Source: JBHIBA01 sp046758845 (GTDB taxonomy: Bacteria > UBA8248 > JACPRG01 > G963555815). From it: a stretch of DNA of 6,062 nucleotides. A program made the translations under genes and the position numbers. Below the pieces are notes generated by a model. It had not been told where the DNA came from. It did not search any database and saw only the letters and a program-made list of their open reading frames with translations. The stretch spans positions 1 to 6,062 of the forward strand of contig JBHIBA010000288.1 of assembly GCA_046758845.1 (NCBI GenBank). The letters are read 5' to 3'. Positions 1 through 6,062 of the stretch are shown here, one piece after another (the stretch's first letter is position 1; every line of letters starts with the position of its first letter).

Positions 1-615
1 GGAAGGGTGACCCGCATCAAGGGACAGGACCAGGCCATTGAGCTCGCCCGGAAGACCGGCTCCAAGCTCATCATAGCCGGATACGTGCAGAACAAGTTCG
101 AAGACGAAGCCTTCTTCGAGTCCCTGAAGGGATCCATCGACCTTAGGGTGGACCTCAGCAAGTTTGACGTCCGCGGCCACTATTGCCGCTCCGTCATCGA
201 GCCTCTCCTGGAGTGCGATAAGCAGGTTATTTTCGTTGGCCAATTAGACGGCGAGGCAAAAAAGCAATGGTACCAGCATGCCAGAGCCACTCTTTTTCCG
301 ATTCGATGGGGAGAGCCTTTTGGCCTGGTGGCGATCGAGTCCTTGGCCTGCGGAACTCCTGTTTTGGCGATGAAGAAGGGCGCTTTGCCGGAGATCGTGA
401 CCGACGGCGAGACCGGCTTTCTTGTGGATTCCCTGGAAGGTATGATCGCCTCGCTGGACCGCCTGCCTACCATCGATCGCCGGGCGTGCCGCTGCGATGC
501 CGAGCGGAGATTCTCCATCGCCCGAATGACCCGGGACTATGTCGACGTCTATCGGCAAGTTAGCCAAGAACATCGACTCACGTATCATCTGTTGAGCCAC
601 CGTCACCCTGCCTAA
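1..615 (+). CDS. GT4-family glycosyltransferase, C-terminal part (5' end outside window)
   Basis: This is the donor-binding half of a GT-B fold, retaining GT4 glycosyltransferase, which would move a sugar from a nucleotide-sugar donor to an unknown acceptor in the cytoplasm or at the inner membrane face. The frame is open from base 1, and the first codons (GRVTRIKGQD) match the start of the family's C-terminal Rossmann domain, so the gene begins upstream; the GTG at 7 is not a real start. Numbering codons from base 1, the E-x7-E motif (EPFGLVAIE) gives E105 and E113, followed by CGTPV, a GALPEI loop and GETGFLV, all typical of GT4 donor binding. K7 sits where the phosphate-contacting lysine usually lies. 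About 204 residues are visible; whole members are usually 350-400. The segment between the AGYVQ strand and the VIFVG strand is longer than in minimal GT4 enzymes. It ends 48 nt before a GH15 gene on the same strand, suggesting an operon. Family call is firm; donor and acceptor are unknown. Confidence 0.9.
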   Translation, partial: GRVTRIKGQDQAIELARKTGSKLIIAGYVQNKFEDEAFFESLKGSIDLRVDLSKFDVRGHYCRSVIEPLLECDKQVIFVGQLDGEAKKQWYQHARATLFPIRWGEPFGLVAIESLACGTPVLAMKKGALPEIVTDGETGFLVDSLEGMIASLDRLPTIDRRACRCDAERRFSIARMTRDYVDVYRQVSQEHRLTYHLLSHRHPA

Positions 616-663
616 TTGAGCATCCCTCCTTGTTGCGCTAGATTAGTCACCAGGCCCGAGGCT

Positions 664-2634
664 ATGCCCAAAGACATTCCGGTCAGTAACGGCTCTCTCC
701 TTCTCAATTTTGACGCCCACTACCGCCTTCGCGATATCTATTTCCCCTTCATCGGCCAGGAAAACCATTCGAAGGGCCACCCGTCTCCGTTTGGAATCTG
801 GGTGGACGGCCAATTCTCCTGGATGGGGACCGAATGGCAAAAGAGGCTCCGGTACCGGGAAAACAGCTTGGTCACCGACGTAACCCTCAAGAACGACGGC
901 CTCGGCCTGGAGCTTCTTTGCAGTGACGCGGTGGATTTCGAGCTCAACGTGTACTTGAAGGAGATCCAGGTGCTGAACCTGGGGGACAAGGACCGGGATG
1001 TGAGGCTTTTCTTCAATCACGATGTCCACCTTTACGGAAACGACATCGGCGACACCAGTTATTTTGACCCGCGAACCCGTTCCATCATTCACTATAAGGC
1101 CAACCGCTATTTCCTCTTCAATTGCTGCGTCAACGGAAAATGCGGCGTGGAGTTTTTCGCCTGCGGCGCCAAAGGGCTTCCCGACAAGCAGGGAACCCGG
1201 AAGGACGCCGAGGACGGGGAGTTGAGCGGCCATCCGGTAGGATGGGGCTCGGCCGATTCGACCGTTGGCATCCGCCTGCGTCTGCTCCCCCGGGGCCGCT
1301 CGGTGGGACATTACTGGATTGCGGCGGGCACGAAATACCAGGAGGTCCATCGACTCAATCAGCGCGTCCAGGAAACCACTCCATCGGAACTCATCAGGAG
1401 GACCTCCGAGTACTGGGGGGCGTGGGTCAAGAAGGAGGCCCGCTCTTTCGCCGACCTACCCTCGACCGTCACCGAGCTTTTCGATCGGAGCCTGCTCGTT
1501 CTCAGAACCCAGATCGACAACCAGGGAGCGGTCATTGCCGCGAACGATTCGGATATCGTGCGATTTGGAAGGGATACCTACTCCTACATGTGGGGTCGGG
1601 ACGGCGCGTTCGTCGCCGCCGCCATGGCCAAGTCCGGGTATGCGGAGGTCTGCCGGCGATTCTTCAAGTTCTGCTCATCGGTCCTGACCGACGAAGGGTA
1701 TTTGTTCCAGCACTATAATCCGGACGGCTCTCAGGCCAGCAACTGGCACCCGTGGCTACACGACGGCGAGGTCGTTCTGCCCATTCAGGAGGACTCAACC
1801 GCTCTGGTGATATGGGCGCTCTGGGTGCATTTCCAATGCGCCAAAGACATCGAGTTCATCCGGCCTCTGTACACACCCCTCATCACCAAGTCCGCCGATT
1901 TCCTGGTCGCTCATCGGGACCGGGAGACCTTGCTGCCCACTTCCTCCTGGGACCTTTGGGAGGAGCGCTACGGGGTCCACACTTTTACGGTCGCCGCCGT
2001 GATCGCAGGGCTTAAGGCGGCGGCGAACTTCGCCAAAACATTTCGTGACGAAGCCTTGGCCACGACCTACGAAGCGGCGGCTGCCGAGGTCAAGGAGGCT
2101 TTGACCCGGTATCTCTATCATCCGAAACTGAAACGTTACGCCCGCTCGGGTTATCGGACCAAGGCTGGATATGAGCTCGATGAGGTGCTGGACGTGAGCC
2201 TGGCGGGCTTGGTATCTCTCGGTGTGATGGACGCCAAGGATCCCAAGGTGGTTCAGACCATGGAAGCCATCCGTGAGCGATTATGGGTCAAAACCCCGGT
2301 GGGCGGTTTCGCCCGATACCAGAATGATCCTTACCAGGCCGCTTTGGACAACTCCAAGGATATTCCTGGTAATCCCTGGTTCATCGCCACACTTTGGTAC
2401 GCGGAATACCTCATGGCGCGGGCACGAACGGTTGATCAGCTTCGCGAAGCCCTTCCCTATCTGGAATGGTGTGCCAAGAATGCCCTCACCTCGGGAGTGC
2501 TGGCCGAACAAATTGACCCGATGAGCGCCCAGCCCCTTTCCGTTTCCCCCTTGACATGGAGCCACTCCGCCTTTGTCTGGGCCGTGCTTCAATACGTGGA
2601 AACGTTCGAATCCTTTAAGAAGCCCCAGGCGTGA
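664..2634 (+). CDS. GH15 glycoside hydrolase (glucoamylase/trehalase-like), cytoplasmic
   Basis: This 656-residue protein is a family GH15 inverting hydrolase that releases glucose from alpha-glucans or alpha-glucosides. Residues 1 to about 270 form the N-terminal beta-sandwich domain (opening MPKDIPVSNG, then DIYFPFIGQENH). Residues of about 280-650 form the (alpha/alpha)6 catalytic barrel, with motifs in family order: MWGRDGAF (R312, D313), PIQEDSTALV (about 373-382), SWDLWEER and LAEQIDP. By family knowledge the first Glu of DLWEE (E433) is the general acid and the Glu of AEQ (E615) the general base; both are present. No signal peptide is seen, so it should act inside the cell. I chose ATG 664 because homologous proteins begin with this MP-DIPV-NG sequence; an in-frame TTG at 616 directly after the upstream TAA would add 16 unrelated residues. 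The ribosome site is weak (AGG at 652-654). Members of the family include glucoamylases, glucodextranases and trehalases, and the sequence alone does not settle the substrate. Confidence 0.93.
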   Translation: MPKDIPVSNGSLLLNFDAHYRLRDIYFPFIGQENHSKGHPSPFGIWVDGQFSWMGTEWQKRLRYRENSLVTDVTLKNDGLGLELLCSDAVDFELNVYLKEIQVLNLGDKDRDVRLFFNHDVHLYGNDIGDTSYFDPRTRSIIHYKANRYFLFNCCVNGKCGVEFFACGAKGLPDKQGTRKDAEDGELSGHPVGWGSADSTVGIRLRLLPRGRSVGHYWIAAGTKYQEVHRLNQRVQETTPSELIRRTSEYWGAWVKKEARSFADLPSTVTELFDRSLLVLRTQIDNQGAVIAANDSDIVRFGRDTYSYMWGRDGAFVAAAMAKSGYAEVCRRFFKFCSSVLTDEGYLFQHYNPDGSQASNWHPWLHDGEVVLPIQEDSTALVIWALWVHFQCAKDIEFIRPLYTPLITKSADFLVAHRDRETLLPTSSWDLWEERYGVHTFTVAAVIAGLKAAANFAKTFRDEALATTYEAAAAEVKEALTRYLYHPKLKRYARSGYRTKAGYELDEVLDVSLAGLVSLGVMDAKDPKVVQTMEAIRERLWVKTPVGGFARYQNDPYQAALDNSKDIPGNPWFIATLWYAEYLMARARTVDQLREALPYLEWCAKNALTSGVLAEQIDPMSAQPLSVSPLTWSHSAFVWAVLQYVETFESFKKPQA

Positions 2635-2778
2635 TCGACCGCCCCGTGGGACTGCCCGGGCGCTGCCGATGATGATCCCGGAGTCATCCTCCAAGACGAC
2701 GAGCTGCCACCCTGTCTTCGTGGAAGCCAGTCCTTGAGGAGGCGTCAACCTTCTGCTTCCGGCGGGCGGCCGCGCCGC
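2635..2778. other. Intergenic region between convergent genes, with small inverted repeats
   Basis: The gap lies between the GH15 stop and the radical SAM stop. It contains a 6-bp stem with one G-T pair (GATGAT at 2671-2676, GTCATC at 2683-2688, loop CCCGGA). A GC-only stem (GCGGC at 2766-2770, GCCGC at 2774-2778) abuts the stop codon of the minus-strand gene. Neither is followed by a T-tract in the direction of transcription, so I do not call an intrinsic terminator; termination here could be Rho-dependent. No gene is apparent. Confidence 0.45.
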
Positions 2779-4638
2779 TCAGCGGACCGGGCTAGCCGCC
2801 TTTTCGGCGCCGCCGCCGTCCTTTGGATTGACAACCGGTAAGCGCGTCACCGCACTGGCTGAAAATTCTTCCCCGAGACGGCCGCGCTTGGGAAAAACAT
2901 ACGCCCACAAATCTCTCATATTTCGGCTCAAGTCCTCTGCCAGTACCGCGAGGGGGCGAGCATGAAACCCGCCTTGAAGTCGGGTAATGGGGTTCTCGTG
3001 ATGGCGACGCGCCTTTATGCGGCGCTCGATTCTAAGAAGCCCAGGTTGCTGAAAGATTCTGAGCTTGCCTGCAAGCCCCGTCCATACCGCTAAAAGCGGT
3101 GATGCGAGACACATCAGCCGTTCACGCAAGGAGATGTTCCCGGTTTCCTCCTGGATCTCACGGAACAAGGCACGCGCTTCGGAGCGCGCTCTCTTATTGG
3201 GTGCAAAAAGCATGGCCGGGAAAATCCCAGGCAACGCGGAACGAAGGGCCCTCAGCTTTGCTTCGGCACGTGCCCGCAATAGGGGCGTGGGAGAATGGCG
3301 GAGGTTCTTGTAGCCTTCAAACCACACGCCGAGAAGCCTGACAATGGAAGGACCGAGGCGTTCAAAGTCCTGTCGGTATAGTTCTTTTTGAAGGCCTTCG
3401 AGCTCAGGAGCACTGAACTTAGAGTGTTTGAAATGCATGGCAAAACCGTCCCAGCGCCTGAGATCGGGGTTTTCCTGGTACTCCGGAAGGTAGCGGCCTT
3501 CGGCCAAAACCTGTTTGTGAAAGGGAGTTCCCGGAAAGGCGAAGTAGATGAGAATCTGAGTCAGCGAGGGCCCAAGATTCATGAGGCGATCAAACTCCTC
3601 CAGAACTCGGTTCGAATCTTGATAGGGGAAACCGATAATCATTGAAGAAAGAAGGGCAACCCCACGGGACTTGAGCGAAGCATAGAGCTCTTCCAGGCTC
3701 TTTCCTTGGAGTTTTCCATAGCCCGATTCCGCACCCTCGAAGGCCGTCCAGATGGTGTCAAAGCCCATCTCAGCGATCTCGTCGGCACTGAATTGAGAAA
3801 GCCCCCTTACGCTGCCAAAACCCATCAGAGAAAGGGGCTTACCGCCTTTCCGAGCACATTCAAGAAATTCTCGCGCTCTTTTCTTGTAAAGGAAAAAATC
3901 CTCGTCGATAAATATGAACCCGCTCAGCGCATCTCCCCGCGCTTTAGCTTTTTGCTCGATTGCTCGTATTTCCTCGTAAATGTCACGCCCGGTCTTGAGA
4001 AAAGGAACGTACCGTCGTTTAAAGAAATACGAGGTGCAGCAGAAGTCACAACCGTTAGGGCATCCGAGGCCAGCCGTGAGGTGTCCCACTTTAAAAGGTT
4101 GTTGATAGGAATAAAGGCGGATGGCCGGGATGGGGGCGTAGGGATGCAAGATGGGTTTTTCTGTCCCTTCACCCAAGAGACGGCGCATAAAACCAATGCC
4201 TTCCTCCCGGCAGATGTAGTCGGCAAAGGGGGTGAGGAGCTCATTGGGGAGAACGGTGCCGTAGCCCCCCAGAACGATTTTTGAATGGGGCGCATATTTC
4301 CGAATCAGCTTCACCATCCGACGAACCTTGTGAAAGGTGGCGACGACAAAGTTGATGCCCACATAATGATAGCGGTCCGCCTTCAGCTCCCGAACAAACT
4401 CCCCCTCGGACGGGTAATGAAGCACCACACAAGGGGCCTCGATATTCTCGGCAAGATAGTCAATGGCCCAACAGCGAATGACCTGTCGAAGGCTGAAGAT
4501 CCCTTGCGCGCGGGTGACTTGGGCATGAAAGAGCTCCGCACCGACGGAATCCCCTTCCCCTGCTCCTCCAAAGGGGCGGCAAACCGATGTAAGAAGGACC
4601 TTTTGTGTGGGTTCAGAATTCACTTTGATATCTTCCAT
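2779..4638 (-). CDS. B12-binding-domain radical SAM protein, function unknown
   Basis: This 619-residue protein has a cobalamin-binding-like N-terminal domain (about 12-160), a radical SAM core (about 183-400) and a C-terminal region of about 200 residues. The Rossmann-like N-domain shows YVGIN (92-96), IVLGGYG (121-127) and CREEGIGF (143-150), in the place of the usual strand, GG loop and GEGE segment. The Fe-S motif CPNGCDFC gives C193, C197 and C200, the CxxxCxxC signature that binds the 4Fe-4S cluster and SAM; C201 follows at once. Further core elements are IDEDFF (244-249), IGFP (335-338) and FPGTPF (369-373). The C-terminal part is rich in Arg and Lys and has one moderately hydrophobic stretch (508-524). 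Relatives include methyltransferases and ring- or lipid-modifying enzymes, but no substrate can be read here. ATG 4638 is preferred over an upstream in-frame TTG at 4719 because it has a well-placed AAGGGA and homology-like sequence begins after it. The gene lies 159 nt after the foldase on the same strand. Confidence 0.9.
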   Translation of the reverse strand: MEDIKVNSEPTQKVLLTSVCRPFGGAGEGDSVGAELFHAQVTRAQGIFSLRQVIRCWAIDYLAENIEAPCVVLHYPSEGEFVRELKADRYHYVGINFVVATFHKVRRMVKLIRKYAPHSKIVLGGYGTVLPNELLTPFADYICREEGIGFMRRLLGEGTEKPILHPYAPIPAIRLYSYQQPFKVGHLTAGLGCPNGCDFCCTSYFFKRRYVPFLKTGRDIYEEIRAIEQKAKARGDALSGFIFIDEDFFLYKKRAREFLECARKGGKPLSLMGFGSVRGLSQFSADEIAEMGFDTIWTAFEGAESGYGKLQGKSLEELYASLKSRGVALLSSMIIGFPYQDSNRVLEEFDRLMNLGPSLTQILIYFAFPGTPFHKQVLAEGRYLPEYQENPDLRRWDGFAMHFKHSKFSAPELEGLQKELYRQDFERLGPSIVRLLGVWFEGYKNLRHSPTPLLRARAEAKLRALRSALPGIFPAMLFAPNKRARSEARALFREIQEETGNISLRERLMCLASPLLAVWTGLAGKLRIFQQPGLLRIERRIKARRHHENPITRLQGGFHARPLAVLAEDLSRNMRDLWAYVFPKRGRLGEEFSASAVTRLPVVNPKDGGGAEKAASPVR

Positions 4639-4797
4639 TAGTTTGTTCCCTTGAGCGGGAGGACCTCGAGCCCCTCCGTGCGAGTGGCGGCTCGCCACGC
4701 CCTCGACCAGCTTCAGCAAGGTGGGGCGCCAGAGCTGGAAGGTCCTAGTGCCCGTCGTGGCGGAAAAAAAGCTGCCTTGGGATGTCCGGGTGCCTGC
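4639..4797 (-). other. Spacer between foldase and radical SAM genes, with T7 run and short hairpins
   Basis: Reading the minus strand, the foldase stop is followed by a run of seven T (4770-4764), but no convincing stem precedes it. Further on are a possible 6-bp stem with a 20-nt loop (CCAGCT at 4707-4712 with AGCTGG at 4733-4738) and a tight 6-bp hairpin (GTGGCG 4684-4689, CGCCAC 4693-4698, loop GCT). I see no clear -35/-10 pair. The spacer could hold a weak terminator, a processing site or the leader of the radical SAM gene; the sequence does not decide. Confidence 0.35.
4647..4652 (-). promoter_or_regulatory. Ribosome binding site of the radical SAM gene
   Basis: AAGGGA on the minus strand lies 8 nt before the ATG at 4636-4638. 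It decides that start over the TTG at 4717-4719, which would add 27 residues of Gly/Arg/His-rich sequence with no domain character. Confidence 0.6.
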
Positions 4798-5880
4798 TCA
4801 GATGAAGATTTGCACTTGAGCCTGGGAGCGCAGCACTTCGATCTCGGCCTCCACCTGCTCTTGGAGACCGCGCTGTCCCAGAAACTCTCCAATCTGGCCC
4901 TCGACCTCTTGGTAAGGAGCCACGCCGCTCGGGATGCGCTCCGATAGTTTGATGATGTGATAGCCGAAGCGCGTCTCCACGACATCGCTCAACTCCTCCG
5001 GCTCGAGCGCCAAGGCCGCCTGCTCAAAGGGAGGGACGGTCTGCCCGCGAGTGATGATCAACTCGCCGCCATTCGCCTTTGAGCCGGGATCGTCCGAATA
5101 CTGCCGGGCCAGAGCACCGAAGTCCTCACCTTGCTCGACGCGACCTCTCAAGTCGCCCGCCTTCTTCTTCGCCTCTTCTCGGACCTCGGGAGGAGCATCC
5201 TCCGCTACCCTGACGAGGATGTGGCTCAGCCTCAGTTTCTCGGGCTGCTTCATCAGCTCCCGGTTTTCCTCGTAGAACTTCTTTTTCGCCTCCTCACTCA
5301 CCGTCACCCTTCCCGCGATCTCCGCTTCGATAAGCTTTTGGATACTCATCTCCTTGTTAATGACCGCTCGGAGCTTTGTCAGGGTGAGTCCCTGCGTGGA
5401 AAGGGATTGCTCGAACTCGCCGGCGCCGGGAAAACGCCCCTGGATGGCTTCGATCTGGGCCTCCACCTCGGCATCAGCCGGAATTAGGTTCCTCGCCACG
5501 CTAGCCTGGTAGAGAAGCTCGGCGCCCACCAGCTCGTCCAGTACCCGACGATAAAAGGCGGCCGAAGTGTTGTCGGTTGCGCCCCGCGTGCGGGCCTGAA
5601 GGCCCTTAACACGGTCCAGAAGATCGGACTTGTGAATCGGTTCCTCGTTCACGCGGGCCACAACTTCCGGAAAAGAGGCGGGGTCCACCGACTCCATCTG
5701 CGATCCGGCCTGGGGCTGCAAGATGGAGGGGGCCTCTTCCTGCTCAGCGCGTTCGAGGCTCTCGGCTTGATTGGGATCATCATCTGACTCGCCAGAGCAA
5801 GCAAGGGCGGAGTTCAGGAAGGCTGCAAGGGCGGCGAGCACCATCAGGACGCGCAAAGCGTTAGAAGGTTTTCTTTTCAT
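4798..5880 (-). CDS. Exported parvulin-type peptidyl-prolyl cis-trans isomerase (SurA/PrsA-like foldase)
   Basis: This 360-residue protein catalyses cis-trans isomerisation of prolyl bonds and probably chaperones proteins outside the cytoplasm. Residues 1-27 are a signal peptide: basic MKRK, a hydrophobic core at about 10-22, then SALA-C. C28 fits a permissive lipobox, with Ser at +2 favouring the outer membrane if it is lipidated, but A-L-A before it could also be a signal peptidase I site. Residues of about 30-65 are an acidic, disordered-looking linker. About 70-210 resemble the helical N-terminal chaperone domain of SurA/PrsA proteins. The PPIC rotamase domain spans about 215-313, with SHILV (H220), FGALARQYSDDP, NGGEL, PPFEQAALAL and FGYHIIKL (H308), matching the conserved parvulin core. 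A helical tail follows. The ATG at 5880 has a GGAG 8 nt upstream. No gene symbol is assigned because SurA, PrsA and related lipoproteins cannot be separated here. Confidence 0.92.
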   Translation of the reverse strand: MKRKPSNALRVLMVLAALAAFLNSALACSGESDDDPNQAESLERAEQEEAPSILQPQAGSQMESVDPASFPEVVARVNEEPIHKSDLLDRVKGLQARTRGATDNTSAAFYRRVLDELVGAELLYQASVARNLIPADAEVEAQIEAIQGRFPGAGEFEQSLSTQGLTLTKLRAVINKEMSIQKLIEAEIAGRVTVSEEAKKKFYEENRELMKQPEKLRLSHILVRVAEDAPPEVREEAKKKAGDLRGRVEQGEDFGALARQYSDDPGSKANGGELIITRGQTVPPFEQAALALEPEELSDVVETRFGYHIIKLSERIPSGVAPYQEVEGQIGEFLGQRGLQEQVEAEIEVLRSQAQVQIFI

Positions 5881-6005
5881 CAGTCGAGCTCCAATCTCCT
5901 GGTTTCCATCCGATATTTGCAGACCGCGGCCCCGGAGCCGAAATGCACATGAGCCTCACGGGTAGCCGGATCCCACGCCAGGGAATAGAGATGGAGGAGT
6001 TTGAT
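5880..6005 (-). CDS. Possible small or 5'-truncated reading frame overlapping the foldase start
   Basis: On the minus strand a 41-codon frame (start of product IKLLHLYSLAWDPATR, end ETRRLELD) ends with a TGA sharing one base with the foldase ATG. Its composition looks protein-like, with a leucine-rich start and a charged end, but I recognise no family. The frame is closed upstream by TGA at 6033-6035, and between that stop and 6005 there is no ATG, GTG or TTG. An ideal AAGGAG (6014-6019) lies exactly 8 nt before an ATC codon at 6003-6005. It could be a small gene with a rare ATC start, the tail of a longer gene carrying a frameshift or sequence error, or chance. Coordinates assume the ATC start. 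Confidence is low. Confidence 0.3.
   Translation of the reverse strand: MKLLHLYSLAWDPATREAHVHFGSGAAVCKYRMETRRLELD
5889..5892 (-). promoter_or_regulatory. Ribosome binding site of the foldase gene
   Basis: GGAG on the minus strand ends 8 nt before the ATG at 5878-5880. A second AGGAGA lies further upstream (5895-5900). Both lie inside the upstream reading frame, which ends over the start codon in TGATG, so translational coupling is possible. Confidence 0.55.
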
Positions 6006-6062
6006 GTGGGAGGCTCCTTGTGAGATTTTGTGTCAGATGGCCTCCGTACGGCCGTGAGAGAC
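6006..6062. other. Right-edge sequence without an assigned gene
   Basis: Apart from the AAGGAG noted at 6014-6019, I see no gene start, RNA gene or convincing promoter in these 57 bases. A gene ending near the edge and continuing outside the window cannot be excluded, because two of the three minus-strand frames are open here. Confidence 0.3.
6014..6019 (-). promoter_or_regulatory. Strong Shine-Dalgarno-like AAGGAG upstream of the small frame
   Basis: A six-base match to the anti-Shine-Dalgarno core lies on the minus strand, 8 nt before the ATC at 6003-6005. No ATG, GTG or TTG sits in the usual 5-10 nt window downstream, so its role depends on whether the ATC is used or is a misread ATG. Confidence 0.35.

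Noticed and set aside
643..1350. Long open frame on the minus strand opposite the GH15 gene (235 codons)
   Set aside because: It is antisense to a gene with clear catalytic motifs, has no recognisable domain, and is explained by GC-rich codon use in the true frame.
2281..2748. 155-codon minus-strand frame crossing the GH15 end and the convergent gap
   Set aside because: Most of it lies opposite conserved GH15 sequence including the AEQ motif, and it has no domain character.
2766..2785. GC-rich inverted repeats at the radical SAM stop codon as a terminator
   Set aside because: The stems are 4-5 bp, overlap each other and the stop codon, and lack a T-tract; they are expected by chance in such GC-rich sequence.
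3706..4284. 192-codon plus-strand frame opposite the radical SAM gene
   Set aside because: It covers the complement of the Fe-S motif region, has low-complexity composition and no family signal.
4639..4719. TTG at 4719 as the start of the radical SAM protein
   Set aside because: The added 27 residues are Gly/Arg/His-rich with no domain signal, while the ATG at 4638 has AAGGGA at the right distance.
4764..4770. Seven-T run (minus strand) after the foldase as an intrinsic terminator
   Set aside because: I could not find a stable stem immediately before it; the few possible pairings are only 2-3 bp.
4651..4947. Plus-strand frame across the spacer and the foldase 3' end
   Set aside because: It is largely the complement of the foldase C-terminus and has no recognisable protein features.

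Overview
The window reads as ordinary bacterial chromosome, about 55-60% GC by eye and densely coded. It has two gene blocks that face each other. The periplasmic or outer-membrane parvulin-type foldase suggests a diderm bacterium. The mix of a GT4 glycosyltransferase, a cytoplasmic GH15 enzyme and a long B12-binding radical SAM protein fits Deltaproteobacteria-like or neighbouring phyla. That placement is an impression from protein style and cannot be fixed from this sequence.

Left block, + strand: the 3' part of a GT4 glycosyltransferase (1-615) is followed after 48 nt by a complete GH15 glucoamylase/trehalase-type hydrolase (664-2634). Neither shows an export signal in what is visible. The pair looks like a cytoplasmic alpha-glucan or alpha-glucoside module in which one enzyme builds and the other trims.

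Middle: 144 nt (2635-2778) separate the convergent genes. The gap holds small GC-rich inverted repeats but no hairpin with a T-tract.

Right block, - strand, read right to left: a possible small or broken reading frame (5880-6005) overlaps by one base the start of an exported SurA/PrsA-like peptidyl-prolyl isomerase (4798-5880). After 159 nt comes a B12-binding radical SAM protein of unknown substrate (2779-4638). Its coding sequence looks lower in GC than its neighbours.

I found no RNA gene, CRISPR array, insertion sequence or phage feature, and no clear new defence or mobile system. The points most worth a second look are the radical SAM protein of unknown function and the 41-codon frame upstream of the foldase, which has an ideal Shine-Dalgarno sequence but no normal start codon.
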